From positions 186,001-250,000 of the forward strand of contig NZ_JAEHOB010000004.1 of NCBI RefSeq assembly GCF_016464705.1: DNA of 64,000 nt, given 5' to 3'. How positions within the stretch are numbered: position 1 is the first letter of the stretch; each line of letters begins with the position of its first letter. Source of the stretch: Qaidamihabitans albus (lineage in GTDB: Bacteria > Actinomycetota > Actinomycetes > Mycobacteriales > Pseudonocardiaceae). The position numbers and the translations under genes are program-made. The notes under the pieces are model-generated. The model ran no database searches. It was not told where the DNA came from and was given only the letters and a program-made list of their open reading frames with translations. Positions 35,011 to 44,900 of this stretch are shown piece by piece.

Positions 35011-36416
35011 ACCGTGGAGGCTACTTCCTCCGCTTCCACTGCGCGGGCGGCCGCCCGGACGGCGTCGGCGACGGCGGGTGCCACGGCCGAGTCGAACACG
35101 CTGGGCACGATGAACGAGGCGTTGAGCCGGTCGTCCACCACGTCGGCGATGGCGTTGGCCGCGGCCAGCAGCATGTCGTCGCCGATGTGGTGCGCGTGCG
35201 CGTCGAGCAGGCCGCGGAACACACCGGGGAAGGCCAGCACGTTGTTGATCTGGTTCGGGTAGTCGCTGCGCCCGGTGGCCACCACCGCGGCGTGCTTCTG
35301 CGCCTCCAGCGGGTCGATCTCGGGGTCCGGGTTGGCCAGCGCGAACACCACCGCGTCCTCGGCCATCGTGGCCACCTGCTCGGCACCGAACAGGTTCGGC
35401 GCCGAGACTCCGATGAACACGTCCGCCCCGACGAGCGCGTCGTGCAGCGTGCCCGACACGCCCTCCTTGTTGGTGCGCCCGGCGACCGAGCTCAGGTTGT
35501 CGTCCAGCCCGGAGCGCCCGGCGTGCACGATCCCGTCGATGTCGACGGCGATGATGTCGGCGGGCGCCTTGCGCAGCAGCAGGCGGATGATCGCGGAGCC
35601 TGCGGCGCCCACCCCGCTGACCACGATCTTGCACTTCTCGATGGGCTTGCCGACCACCCGCAGGGCGTTGCGCAGCGCGGCCACCACGACGATCGCGGTG
35701 CCGTGCTGGTCGTCGTGGAAAACCGGGATGTCGAGCTGCTCCCGCAGCCGCGCCTCGATCTCGAAGCAGCGCGGGGCGGCGATGTCCTCCAGGTTGATCC
35801 CGGCATACACGGGCGCGAGCGCGCGCACGATCGAGATGATCTCCTCGGTGTCCTGGGTGTCCAGGCACACCGGCCACGCGTCGACTCCGGCGAACTTCTT
35901 GAACAGGGCCGCCTTGCCCTCCATCACCGGCAGCGCCGCAGCCGGGCCGATGTTGCCGAGTCCGAGCACCGCCGAGCCGTCGGTGACCACCGCGACCGTG
36001 TTGCGCTTGATGGTCAGCCTGCGCGCGTCCTCCGGGTTGGCCGCGATCGCCTGGCAGACCCGGGCGACGCCGGGGGTGTAGGCGCGGGAGAGGTCGTCAC
36101 GGTTGCGCAGGTCGACCTTCGGACTGACCTCCAGCTTGCCGCCGAGATGCATCAGGAACGTGCGGTCGGAGACCTTCCGCACGCGCACGCCCGGCAACTG
36201 GTCGAGCACCTGCGTGATGCCATCGGCGTGGTCGGTGGACGCCACGTTCACCGTGATGTCCACCACGATGGCGTCCGCGTGCGACTCGACCACGTCGAAC
36301 GCGGTGAGCACGCCGCCCACCCGGCCCACGGCGGTGGTCAGGTCGCCTGCCGCGCTGGCCGAGGGCGGCGCCTCGAGCCGCACGGTGATCGAGTAACCGG
36401 GGCCGGGAACCGGCAT
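35007..36416 (-). CDS. NAD(P)-dependent malic enzyme with N-terminal ACT-like domain
   Basis: 469 residues. Residues 1-85 are an ACT-like regulatory domain (SITVRLEAPPSASAAGDL); residues 90-250 contain the malic-domain motifs SRAYTPGVARVC, VAVVTDGSAVLGLGNIGP, GKAALFKKFAGVDAWPV and HDDQHGTAIVV; a Rossmann NAD domain follows (VVSGVGAAGSAI). It decarboxylates malate to pyruvate. It is the first gene of the operon with moaC and mogA-moaE, an unrelated metabolic partner; upstream TAGCGC precedes the ATG. Confidence 0.92.
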   Translation of the reverse strand: MPVPGPGYSITVRLEAPPSASAAGDLTTAVGRVGGVLTAFDVVESHADAIVVDITVNVASTDHADGITQVLDQLPGVRVRKVSDRTFLMHLGGKLEVSPKVDLRNRDDLSRAYTPGVARVCQAIAANPEDARRLTIKRNTVAVVTDGSAVLGLGNIGPAAALPVMEGKAALFKKFAGVDAWPVCLDTQDTEEIISIVRALAPVYAGINLEDIAAPRCFEIEARLREQLDIPVFHDDQHGTAIVVVAALRNALRVVGKPIEKCKIVVSGVGAAGSAIIRLLLRKAPADIIAVDIDGIVHAGRSGLDDNLSSVAGRTNKEGVSGTLHDALVGADVFIGVSAPNLFGAEQVATMAEDAVVFALANPDPEIDPLEAQKHAAVVATGRSDYPNQINNVLAFPGVFRGLLDAHAHHIGDDMLLAAANAIADVVDDRLNASFIVPSVFDSAVAPAVADAVRAAARAVEAEEVASTV

Positions 36417-36538
36417 ATGCGCTACCCCGCATTCAGATTCGGCTGGATACGGGTGCAGACATTAGCCCCGTGACAGCCGGCACCGACGGCCAGGATCGGT
36501 GACTCACCGGTAACTCATGGCCGGCCCGGGAAGCGGCG

Positions 36539-36727
36539 TCAGGACTTGTTGATCTCGGTCTCGGGGTGCTCGTACGGCACGGACTCGACGGGGAACGTCA
36601 CGTCACCGTACGGGGAAAGGGCACCCTGCCGGTCCGAGGCCAGCTCGGACACCGGGTGCTCACCGGGCGGAACCTCGGGCCAGCTCGGGTCGATCCGCTT
36701 GCGCTTACGGTTCTCGGCCTTCGCCAC
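36539..36727 (-). CDS. Small conserved charged protein (62 aa)
   Basis: Basic N-terminus (MAKAENRKRKRIDPSWPEVPPGEHPV when the GTG is read as Met), then an acidic, proline-rich tail. No known domain. GTG 36727 is chosen because GGAGGA sits 4-6 bases upstream; an ATG at 36745 in the same frame is an alternative. A short uncharacterised gene (Rv0863) occupies the same slot next to the helicase-associated gene in M. tuberculosis (from memory). It is divergent from that gene, with no overlap at this start. Confidence 0.6.
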   Translation of the reverse strand: MAKAENRKRKRIDPSWPEVPPGEHPVSELASDRQGALSPYGDVTFPVESVPYEHPETEINKS

Positions 36728-36804
36728 GTCGTCCTCCACACACATCGACCAACGATGTGCACAGTGTGCCGGACGCCCACTGACAGGGGATATCGTGGTC
36801 GGCG

Positions 36805-39045
36805 ATGCCCGCGACCTCTCTTGCGGACTGGCTGCGCTCGGCGTCCGACGACACGCTGGCCACGCTGCTGCGCTCCCGGCGTGATCTGGCGACCCCTCCA
36901 CCCGCCGACTCGACCGTGCTCGCCACCCGCGCGGGCACGGCCGGCTCCGTCGCCAGGGCGTGCGAGGACCTGGACACCGCCACCCTCGCCGTGCTGGAGA
37001 CGCTGCTCGTGGCGGGCGCCGACACGGCCGCCGTCACCCGCCGGGACGTCGCGGGGCTCGTCCGGACCGACGTGGGCGGCGCGCTGGACCGGCTCCGGGC
37101 CCGCGCGCTGGTGTGGGGCGACGACGACGCGCTGAACGTCGCGCCGGGCGCCAGGGAGGTGTTCGGGCCCTATCCCGCGGGGCTGGGCGCCTCCGTGCCC
37201 GCACTGGCCGCCGCCGACATGGACGCCGTCCTCACCGAACTCGGCGAGGACGAGCGGTCACTGCTGGACACGCTGGCCGCCGGACCGCCGATCGGGCGCA
37301 CCCGGGACGCCGCGACGGACGTGCCACCGGAGCGCACGGACACACCGGTGCGGCGGCTGCTCGCGCGCGGGCTCCTGCTGCGCCACGACGACCAGACGGT
37401 GGAACTGCCGCGCGAGCTCGGCATCGCCCTGCGCGGGGGCGCCACGTTCCCGCCGGAGTCCCTGGTCGAGCCGGAGCTGCCGACCAACCCGCACCAGCAG
37501 TCGAGCGTCGACGAGGTGGCCGCGGGCGAGGCGATGGAGCTGCTGCGCCAGCTGGAGTCCCTGCTCCGGACCTGGTCGCTGACGCCGCCTCCGGTCCTGA
37601 AGTCGGGCGGGCTCGGTGTGCGCGAGCTGCGCAGGCTCGCCCGCGACCTGGAGGTGGACGAGACGCGGGCCACGCTGCTCGCGGAGCTGGCGGTGGGCGC
37701 CGGGCTGGCCGCGGACAGCCAGGAGAGCAGCCCCGAGTGGGTGCCGACCACGCTCACCGACTCGTGGCTGGCCTCCGCACCGCCGGAGCGCTGGGTCACG
37801 CTCGCGCGGGCCTGGCTGGAGCTGCCCCGGCTGCCCGGACTGGCCGGCCGCCGCGACGCCAAGGACAAACCGCTGCTCCCGCTGGCCGAGGATCTGCGCA
37901 GGCCACTCGCTCCCGCTTTCCGCCGCCGGGTGCTCGACTCGCTCGGCGAGCTGCCGTCCGGTGCGGGGGTGAAGAGCGTCGACGAGCTGGTGGCGGTGCT
38001 CGCGTGGCGGATGCCGCGGCGCGGCGGCAGGCTACGCGACGACACGGTGCGCTGGACGATGGCCGAGGCCGCCGCCATCGGGGTGACCGGGATGGGCGCG
38101 CTGACCTCGGCGGCAGCGGCCCTGCTCGCGGGCGACCGGCACGGTGCGGCGAACGCGATGGCCGACGCGATGCCCAAGCCCGTCGCGCACGTGCTCGTGC
38201 AGGCCGACCTGACCGTCGTGGCGCCGGGACCGCTCGAGCCCGCGCTGGCCGGCGAGATCGCGGCCGTTGCGGATGTCGAGTCGGCGGGGCACGCGACGGT
38301 GTACCGGGTGACGGAGTCGTCGGTGCGGCGGGCGCTGGACACCGGGCGCACCGCCGGTGAGCTGCACGAGCTGTTCGGCACCCGCTCGGCCACACCGGTG
38401 CCGCAGTCGCTGACCTACCTCATCGACGACGTGGCCCGCAGGCACGGGCGCCTGCGCGGCGGCAACGCCGGCTCGTTCCTGCGCTGCGACGACGAGGTGC
38501 TGCTCGCGGAGGTGCTCGGCAACCAGGTCGCGCGGGAGTACGACCTGCGCCGCATCGCACCGACGGTGCTGATCAGCTCGTTGCCGCTGGCTGAGGTGCT
38601 CGACGGGCTGCGGGAGGCCGGCTTCGCCCCGGCTGCGGAGGGGCCGGACGGGCGGATCGTGGACCTGCGCCCCAGCGGCAGGCGGGTACCCGCGCGGTCA
38701 CGGCAGGCCCGGCCGGTGGCGAGCGAGCCGGGCACGATCAGCCCCGAGCAGGTGGCCTCGGTGGTGGAGCACGTGCGCGCGGGCGACCGGGCGGCGGGCA
38801 GCCGGCGCGGCCGCGTCGTCCGGCTGCCGGGCGGGGGCGGTGCCGACACCTCGGCGACGCTGGCGCTGCTCACCGAGGCGACGCGCAGGCAGCGGCAGGT
38901 GTGGATCGGCTTCGTCGACTCGAACGGCACGGCCAGCCAGCGCGTGGTCACGCCGGTACGGGTGGGCGGCGGCATCCTGGAGGGCGAGGGCCGCGAGCGC
39001 TACCCCCTGCACCGCATCACCTCGGCCGCCCTCGTCGAGGACTGA
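36805..39045 (+). CDS. Helicase-associated protein (partner of XPB, Rv0862c-like)
   Basis: 746-residue soluble protein with the opening TSLADWLRSASDDTLATLLRSRRDLATPPPADSTVLATRAG typical of actinobacterial helicase-associated proteins. The middle region includes HVLVQADLTVVAPGPLEPALAGEIA, which resembles a helicase C-terminal-like domain, and the C-terminus (RQVWIGFVDSNGTASQRVVTPVRVGGGILEG) is WYL-like. In mycobacteria the orthologue sits beside the XPB helicase gene; here XPB is 13.9 kb downstream on the same strand. Likely role in DNA repair or transcription-coupled remodelling. Confidence 0.82.
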   Translation: MPATSLADWLRSASDDTLATLLRSRRDLATPPPADSTVLATRAGTAGSVARACEDLDTATLAVLETLLVAGADTAAVTRRDVAGLVRTDVGGALDRLRARALVWGDDDALNVAPGAREVFGPYPAGLGASVPALAAADMDAVLTELGEDERSLLDTLAAGPPIGRTRDAATDVPPERTDTPVRRLLARGLLLRHDDQTVELPRELGIALRGGATFPPESLVEPELPTNPHQQSSVDEVAAGEAMELLRQLESLLRTWSLTPPPVLKSGGLGVRELRRLARDLEVDETRATLLAELAVGAGLAADSQESSPEWVPTTLTDSWLASAPPERWVTLARAWLELPRLPGLAGRRDAKDKPLLPLAEDLRRPLAPAFRRRVLDSLGELPSGAGVKSVDELVAVLAWRMPRRGGRLRDDTVRWTMAEAAAIGVTGMGALTSAAAALLAGDRHGAANAMADAMPKPVAHVLVQADLTVVAPGPLEPALAGEIAAVADVESAGHATVYRVTESSVRRALDTGRTAGELHELFGTRSATPVPQSLTYLIDDVARRHGRLRGGNAGSFLRCDDEVLLAEVLGNQVAREYDLRRIAPTVLISSLPLAEVLDGLREAGFAPAAEGPDGRIVDLRPSGRRVPARSRQARPVASEPGTISPEQVASVVEHVRAGDRAAGSRRGRVVRLPGGGGADTSATLALLTEATRRQRQVWIGFVDSNGTASQRVVTPVRVGGGILEGEGRERYPLHRITSAALVED

Positions 39046-39073
39046 GCCCCGGCCCATGCGCCACGCTCCGGCG

Positions 39074-39562
39074 TCAGAGGGCGCGGAGGCCCTCGAGGAG
39101 CCGCGACATGAAGTCGAGCGAGGAGCGGTCGGCGACCAGCAGGCCGGGATGGTGGATCTCCACGGCACCGGCATCGGCGAGGTCGGCCACGATCACCTTC
39201 ACCACCCCGAGCGGCAGGTGGACGTAGGCGGCGACCTCCGCGACCGAGCGCGACTCCACGCACAGGTCGCAGATGAACCGCTGCTCCACGGACACGACAC
39301 CCTCGTGCCTGCGCCCGGCGGCCGTCGTCCACACCAGCGACTCGAGGGCGAGTTCCTGCCCTGGCCTTGTCCGGCCACCCGTGCGCGCGTAGGGCCGGAC
39401 CAGCGACCGGCGGGGCTGGCGGACGGGCTCGGCGCGCACCAGCTTGGGGAGGCCGGTGAGGTCGAACCGGCCGGGCGCGTCGAACTCCTCCCGGCCCGTT
39501 CCCTGGTGCAGCGCCGCCCAGTCGTCCACGGCGTCCTGTTCACGCCCCCCGCGAATTCGCAT
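39074..39562 (-). CDS. DUF742 protein, second copy (CvnC-like)
   Basis: 162 residues: a variable N-terminus, then the DUF742 core LVRPYARTGGRTRPGQELALESLVWT and RFICDLCVESRSVAEVAAYVHLPLGVVKVIVADLADAGAVEIH (winged-helix-like). DUF742 proteins are the C component of conservons, working with Roadblock and a small GTPase. Last gene of a six-gene minus-strand operon; 6 bases after its Roadblock partner. There is no GTPase after it, so it may share the one at 40.1 kb. Confidence 0.88.
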   Translation of the reverse strand: MRIRGGREQDAVDDWAALHQGTGREEFDAPGRFDLTGLPKLVRAEPVRQPRRSLVRPYARTGGRTRPGQELALESLVWTTAAGRRHEGVVSVEQRFICDLCVESRSVAEVAAYVHLPLGVVKVIVADLADAGAVEIHHPGLLVADRSSLDFMSRLLEGLRAL

Positions 39563-39568
39563 CCCGTA

Positions 39569-39988
39569 CTACCCGCGCACGCCACCCTGGAGCTGCGCCC
39601 GCAGCTCGGGCGTCATCTGCTGGCCGACTCGCTCCACGAGCAGCGTCATCTCGTAGGCCACCGTGCCGATGTCGGCGGTCGGCGCGGCGAGCACCGCGAG
39701 GCACGATCCGTCGCTGATCGACATGAGGAACAGGTACCCGTGTTCCATCTCGACGACCGTCTGGTTGACCTGGCCCGCCTCGAAGCAGCGCGCCGCACCG
39801 AGCGTCAGCGAGACAAGGCCGGAGGCGACGGCGGAGAGCTGCTCGGCCCGCTCCCGCGGCAGCCCCTCGGAGCCCGCGAGGAGCAGACCGTCCGCCGAGA
39901 CGACGACGGCATGCGCGGCGCCCGGCACCCGGCGCACGAAGTCGGTGATGAGCCAGCCGAAGCTGCCCTGGCCGGCCGAATCCGTCAC
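39569..39988 (-). CDS. Roadblock/LC7-domain protein, second copy (CvnB-like)
   Basis: 139 residues, a single Roadblock/LC7 fold ([58 protein letters not shown]). Such proteins bind and regulate small Ras/MglA-like GTPases. GTG 39988 has GGAGAGGACA upstream. Over 65% identical by eye to the other copy at 41.5 kb, so it is a recent paralogue. Confidence 0.9.
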   Translation of the reverse strand: MTDSAGQGSFGWLITDFVRRVPGAAHAVVVSADGLLLAGSEGLPRERAEQLSAVASGLVSLTLGAARCFEAGQVNQTVVEMEHGYLFLMSISDGSCLAVLAAPTADIGTVAYEMTLLVERVGQQMTPELRAQLQGGVRG

Positions 39989-40099
39989 TGTCCTCTCCTC
40001 GCCTCCTCCTGCACCTCGACCGCCAGACTATTAGCCGGGACGGAGCTGTCGAGGGCCACACCGCGCACCGCGCGGGAGTTCACCCCAACGGCCGCATCA

Positions 40100-40708
40100 T
40101 CACCCTGCCTGAAGTGCGCTGTCGCGGGAGATCGCGTGCTGCACCACCGAGATGAGCACCTGCTTCGCCGACTCGCGGTCCCGGGCGTCGCACGCCATGA
40201 TCGGCACCGAGGGCGAGATCGTCAGCGCGTGCCGGACATCCTCGATCTGGTGATGCAGCAGCCGGTCAAAACAGTTGATCGCCACGATGTAGGGCAGCTT
40301 GCGGTTCTCGAAGAAGTCGATCGAGGGGAACGCGTCCGCAAGCCGGCGCGTGTCGACCAGCACGACGGCGCCGATCGCACCCAGCGCGAGGTCGTCCCAC
40401 ATGAACCAGAACCGGTGCTGGCCCGGCGTGCCGAAGACGTACAGGACCAGGTCCGAATCCAGGGAGATCCGGCCGAAGTCCATCGCGACGGTGGTGGTGA
40501 CCTTGTTCGGTGTCGCGGAGATGTCGTCGACGGACACGCTGGCCTCGGTCATCGAAGCCTCCGTGGTGAGCGGGGCGATTTCGGAGACCGCGCCGACCAG
40601 CGTGGTCTTGCCGGCTCCGAAACCCCCTGCCACCACGATCTTGGCCGAGGAGGTCGGACCCGCCGCTGCCGACGTGTTCGCGTCGGAGTCAAATTCTCCG
40701 AAGCCCAC
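40100..40708 (-). CDS. Conservon small GTPase (CvnD-like)
   Basis: 202-residue Ras-like GTP-binding protein. G1 is GGFGAGKTTL, G3 region AMDFG...VFGTPGQHRFWFMW (TPGQ instead of DTAGQ), and G4-like NCFD in VAINCFDRLL. It is the output switch of bacterial conservons. GTG 40708 lies inside the end of the DUF742 gene (20-base overlap) with AAAGGG upstream. It is the only GTPase in the cluster although there are two Roadblock-DUF742 pairs. Confidence 0.9.
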   Translation of the reverse strand: MGFGEFDSDANTSAAAGPTSSAKIVVAGGFGAGKTTLVGAVSEIAPLTTEASMTEASVSVDDISATPNKVTTTVAMDFGRISLDSDLVLYVFGTPGQHRFWFMWDDLALGAIGAVVLVDTRRLADAFPSIDFFENRKLPYIVAINCFDRLLHHQIEDVRHALTISPSVPIMACDARDRESAKQVLISVVQHAISRDSALQAG

Positions 40709-41468
40709 TGAGAACCCTTTCCATGAATTCGATACTCGGCCGGTCTCCCACCGCGGTGCCCGCGGTGTGCACGAGCACGAGCCCGAGACCGGCTACGTCA
40801 CCAACCAGGACCCGCACGACGCCGAGCGGCAGCCGGAGCAGCGCCGCCACCTCGGCCACCGAACGGGTGTCGAGGCACAACCCGCAGATCGAGCGGTGCT
40901 CGGGTACCCGCACCCGGTCGAGCACCCTGCCCCGCTCGCTGGTGGACACCAGCGCCTCGATGGCGAGGTCGTACGTGGGCTTCGTCCGCCCCTTCGTCCG
41001 GAAGTACGGCCGCACCAGGCCGGAGCTCTCCGCCGCCGACTCGGGTTCGGCACTTGCCTGCCGGGGCAGCGGCGAGGGCAGGTAGTCCTGCGACGACGGC
41101 CCGTTGTCGAGGGAACGCTCGGCGAACGGCACGAACCCGGACGGCTCGTCGGCGGGCTCGCGCAGGCCGCCACCGCCCATGCCGTACAGCTCGGCACCCG
41201 GGCCGCCGAGCAGCCGCTGCCGGTACTCGGAGACGCTGAAGTCGGACGGACCGGGTGACCCGCCGTCCAGGTGCAGCCAGTCGTGCGGCTCCGGCTGGGC
41301 GTCGGCGACGTGGTCGCCGCCCCGCCAGCTCCTGCGGTCGCGATCGGTGTGGTCGCGAAGTCCCTTCCGGTCGTCACCGGTTACGTCACTGTCCGACTCG
41401 TTCGGCCACCGTCCGGCTGGATAGTTCTTGTCGAGCCGTCGATCACCTCGTGAGTGCCCGGAATCCAC
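40689..41468 (-). CDS. DUF742 protein, first copy, with long N-terminal extension (CvnC-like)
   Basis: 259 residues. The DUF742 core is at about 145-259 (GLVRPYFRTKGRTKPTYDLAIEALVST; RSICGLCLDTRSVAEVAALLRLPLGVVRVLV). Residues 1-140 are a hydrophilic, Asp/Arg/Pro-rich extension absent from the second copy. GTG 41468 is fixed by GAGGAGA five bases upstream. A fragment of the 44-bp repeat (near 41448-41458) is translated as HSRG near its start. Confidence 0.88.
   Translation of the reverse strand: MDSGHSRGDRRLDKNYPAGRWPNESDSDVTGDDRKGLRDHTDRDRRSWRGGDHVADAQPEPHDWLHLDGGSPGPSDFSVSEYRQRLLGGPGAELYGMGGGGLREPADEPSGFVPFAERSLDNGPSSQDYLPSPLPRQASAEPESAAESSGLVRPYFRTKGRTKPTYDLAIEALVSTSERGRVLDRVRVPEHRSICGLCLDTRSVAEVAALLRLPLGVVRVLVGDVAGLGLVLVHTAGTAVGDRPSIEFMERVLSGLRRI
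41448..41458. repeat. Fragment of the 44-bp palindromic repeat within a gene
   Basis: TCGTGAGTGCC, identical to the outer end of the 44-bp repeat, lies inside the start of the DUF742 gene. Eleven bases only, so chance is possible. Confidence 0.35.
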
Positions 41469-41489
41469 GGCAGTCTCCTCAGTGCTCTC

Positions 41490-41948
41490 TTACCGGCGCG
41501 CCGAGCCCTGCAACTGGGCACGTAGCTCGGGCGTCATCTGCTGGCCGACCCGGTCGACCAGCAGCGTCATCTCGTACACCACCAGACCGATGTCGCTGTC
41601 CGGAGAGCCGAGCACGGCCAGGCACGAGCCGTCCGACACCGACATCAGGAACAGGAAGCCGTTGGCCATCTCGATCACGGTCTGCGCCACGGTGCCACCC
41701 TCGAACACCTGCGCGGCGCCGCGGGCGAGGCTGGTCAGCCCCGACGCCACCGCCGCGAGCTGATCGGCCCGGTCCTTGGGCAGCCCACGGGACGACGCGA
41801 GCAGCAACCCGTCGGCCGAGACGACGACGGCGTGCGCCGCGCCCGGCACCCGGTGCACGAAGTCCGTGATGAGCCAAGCGAAGCTCCCCATCTGCCCGGA
41901 GTTGCCCTGTTGCGGCCCGCCCGGCTGCATTGAACTCGCCCGTGTCAA
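41490..41948 (-). CDS. Roadblock/LC7-domain protein, first copy (CvnB-like)
   Basis: 152 residues with one Roadblock/LC7 domain ([55 protein letters not shown]). A short N-terminal tail rich in Gln/Gly/Ser precedes it. The probable start is TTG 41948, preceded by AAGGAGTAAGAC at good spacing and 3 bases after the kinase stop; ATG 41930 is an alternative. Follows the sensor kinase directly, as in conservon order A-B-C-D. Confidence 0.9.
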   Translation of the reverse strand: MTRASSMQPGGPQQGNSGQMGSFAWLITDFVHRVPGAAHAVVVSADGLLLASSRGLPKDRADQLAAVASGLTSLARGAAQVFEGGTVAQTVIEMANGFLFLMSVSDGSCLAVLGSPDSDIGLVVYEMTLLVDRVGQQMTPELRAQLQGSARR

Positions 41949-41951
41949 GTC

Positions 41952-44900
41952 TTACTCCTTCGCCCCGTTGTCGGCCGATCGCTCGCCCAACCCGTTCACC
42001 GTCACGGAATCCTGGCGCGCGTCGTCCGTCGACGTCTCCCTGAGCGCGTGGCGGCCACTCTGGTAGCCACGCTGGAAACTCGCCATCCGGTTGCGTGCCG
42101 CGTCGGCCGACCTGGCTATGGCCCCTTGTCCTGGTGCGCCGACCGTGGTGTCGGTGAACGCGTCGCCCTCGCTCCGGTTGATCGAACCCGGCACCAAGTA
42201 TGCGTTAGGCACGCGTTTGGGCAGGCCGGCCGGGGTCAGTTCCTCGCTTCTGGACTCGAGCAGTGCGTGCGCGGCCTGCCAGCCGTTGTCGGCGGCACTG
42301 CGCCACTCCTCGTCCACACCGGCGCTCTGTTCAGCAGGTTCTTCCGGCACCGCCCGCTCCGATTCGCTCTCGTCCGGCTGGAGCCCGGACTCCTCACTGA
42401 ACCAGCGGGAGAGCACGGACTGGTAGATCGGCAGCCGTCTGGTGGGCACGTCGTCCTCGAGCGCGCTGCCGTCACCGCCCGCGGGTTCGGGCGCGGCGGG
42501 CTGCTCCGGTGCCACCGGCACGTAGCGCGGCTCCCGCTTGGGTAGCGCCAGCGGCTGCGCGATGTCGCCCGGGTAGCCGTTCGTGTCGCCGTCCGGCGAC
42601 TCGGCAGGCCACTCCGGTTCCTCGTCCGGCTGCGACCGGGGCGGCGGCTCCGGTCCCGTACTGAGGAACGGCCCTGCCGCCCGCGAGCCGCCGCCGCCGA
42701 CGAGCTCGTCGAGGCTGATGGGGTTCTCCAGCGCCACGAGGCCACTCTCGTCGGCCGCCTGCGCCGGCGCGTCCTGCCTGCGAGCGGACGCCGAGGTGGC
42801 CGGCAGCTGCGTCGTCGCCTGCCGCTCCGCCCGGCCGGCCCCCGAGGGCGCGCCCGTGAAGGAGGACAGCGACGACAGCGAGGAGGACTGCGCCCTCGGC
42901 GAGCGGGGCGTCCCCTGCAACGGAGCCGAGATCTCCTCCGGCGTCGTCGGCTGCGGCCGCTCACCCCCTGGCGTGAGGCTGGTGAGCAGTTCGGTCGGTA
43001 CGACGATCCGGGCGATGACGCCGCCCTCGATGTCCTCGTTCTCCCGCAGCCGTACCTCGATGCCGTGCCGCTGGGCCAGCCGCGCGACCACGTAGAGGCC
43101 CATCCGCCGTGTCACCGACACATCGAGATCCGGCGGGTCGGCGAGCCGCTCGTTGGCCTCGGCGATCTGCTCCTCGGTCATCCCGACACCACGGTCGGTG
43201 ATCTGGATGGCGAGCGAATGCCTGCGTGTCACCACCGCCCGCACGCTGATCTTCGTCTCCGGCTCGGAGAAGTAGGTCGCGTTGTCGAACAGCTCGGCCA
43301 GCAGGTGGACGAGGTCGTGCACGGCAAGGCCGCGCACCGCCACCTCCGGGACGGACCCGACCTCGACACGTGCGTACTGCTCGATCTCCGACAGCGCGGC
43401 ACCAATGACGTCCGCCGCGGGCACCGGCTTCGGCACGGACTTCGCCAGGCCGGCGCCGGAAAGCACCAGCAGGCTCTCACCGTTGCGCCGCAGCCGGGTC
43501 GCCAGGTGGTCGAGCTCGAAGAGGCTGGCCAGCTGGTCCGGGTCCTGCTCGTCGGCCTCCAGCCCGTCGATCACGCCGAGCTGCCGCTCCACCAGCCGCT
43601 GGCTACGGCGGGACAGGTTGACGAAGATGCCGTTGACGTTCTCGCGCAGCAGCGCCTGTTCCGCCGCCATCCGGATGGCCCGCTCGTGCACGACGTCGAA
43701 CGAACGCGCGACCTCGCCGATCTCCTCGGTGCTGTGCACCGGCACCGGCGCGACCGCGTTGCGCGAGGCCTCCATCGGGTTCGGGTCGGCCAGGATGCGC
43801 CGCACCGTCTCCGGCAGGCGGACGTAGGCGGTCTCGAGCGCGCTCGTGCGCAGCACCCGCAGCGGCTTGATCAGCGCGCGGGCGACCACCAGCATCAGGA
43901 TCAGCGCGGCGACCAGCGCGGTCAGCATGAGGCCGAAGAACACCCACGCCGCCTGGGTGGCGTCCGCGGCGAGCGTGTCGGCCTGTGCACGCAGCCCGCT
44001 GAGCAGCGTGTTCTCGACCTCGCGCAACTTCTCCGTGGTGGAGGCGCCGTCGGCGGTCAGCCGTTGAACGTCCACCGCGAGATCGTCGCCCTCGGTGGCG
44101 CGGACGAACGCGGCCGTCTTGATCCGTTCGCGGTTGTCCACGTCGGGACCGGCGACGGTGTCCGAGTAGAGCTGCTGCTGCCCGGTGGAGGCGTTGGCCA
44201 TGAAGATGTCCAGCGACGCGCGGGCGCTGGCCTGCGCGGCCTGCGTCCGCTCCAGCAGGTCGGCGGGGAAGCCGTTGCGGCCCGCGGCGATCTGCAGGGC
44301 CGCGTTCTCCCGCGAGACGAACTCCTTCGCCTCGCTCAGCGCCTGCAGCGTCGTGCCGCGGCGGAGCAGCTCGCGGTCGGTGACGGCGGTGTTGACCTCA
44401 CGTCCGAGCTGCACGAGCGACTCGAGGATGGAGGTATAGGTGTTGAACGCGAACAGGTCAGGGTAGGCGCTGTTGCTGATCGAGGCGCGCAGCGGTTCCA
44501 GCGCGTCGAGCCGTTCGAGCCCCCGGTCGTAGCGCTCGCGCGCCTCCTCGCTCGGGAGGTTGAGCTGGGCGGCGGCGCCCCGCAGGTCACGGACGGCGGC
44601 GTCGGTCTCGGCGACCTGGGCGTCGAGCGCCGCGCGATCGCCCGAACCGTTCGCGATCCGGGCAACGGCCAGCGTCCGCTCCGCCTGTAACGCTTGGACC
44701 ACATTCGTCACATGGGCGGCGACATCTACCTGGTCGACGGTATGTTGGAACTCCTCGGCACGGTTCACCTCGTCCAGCGCCCGAAGGCCCCCGAACACCA
44801 ATGCGGTGACCATCGGGATGATCAGGACGGCAGCGAGCTTGGTGCGGAGCGGCCAGTTGCGCAGCCTCCACCGGGAGCCGCTGGACTCCGCTGATTGCTC

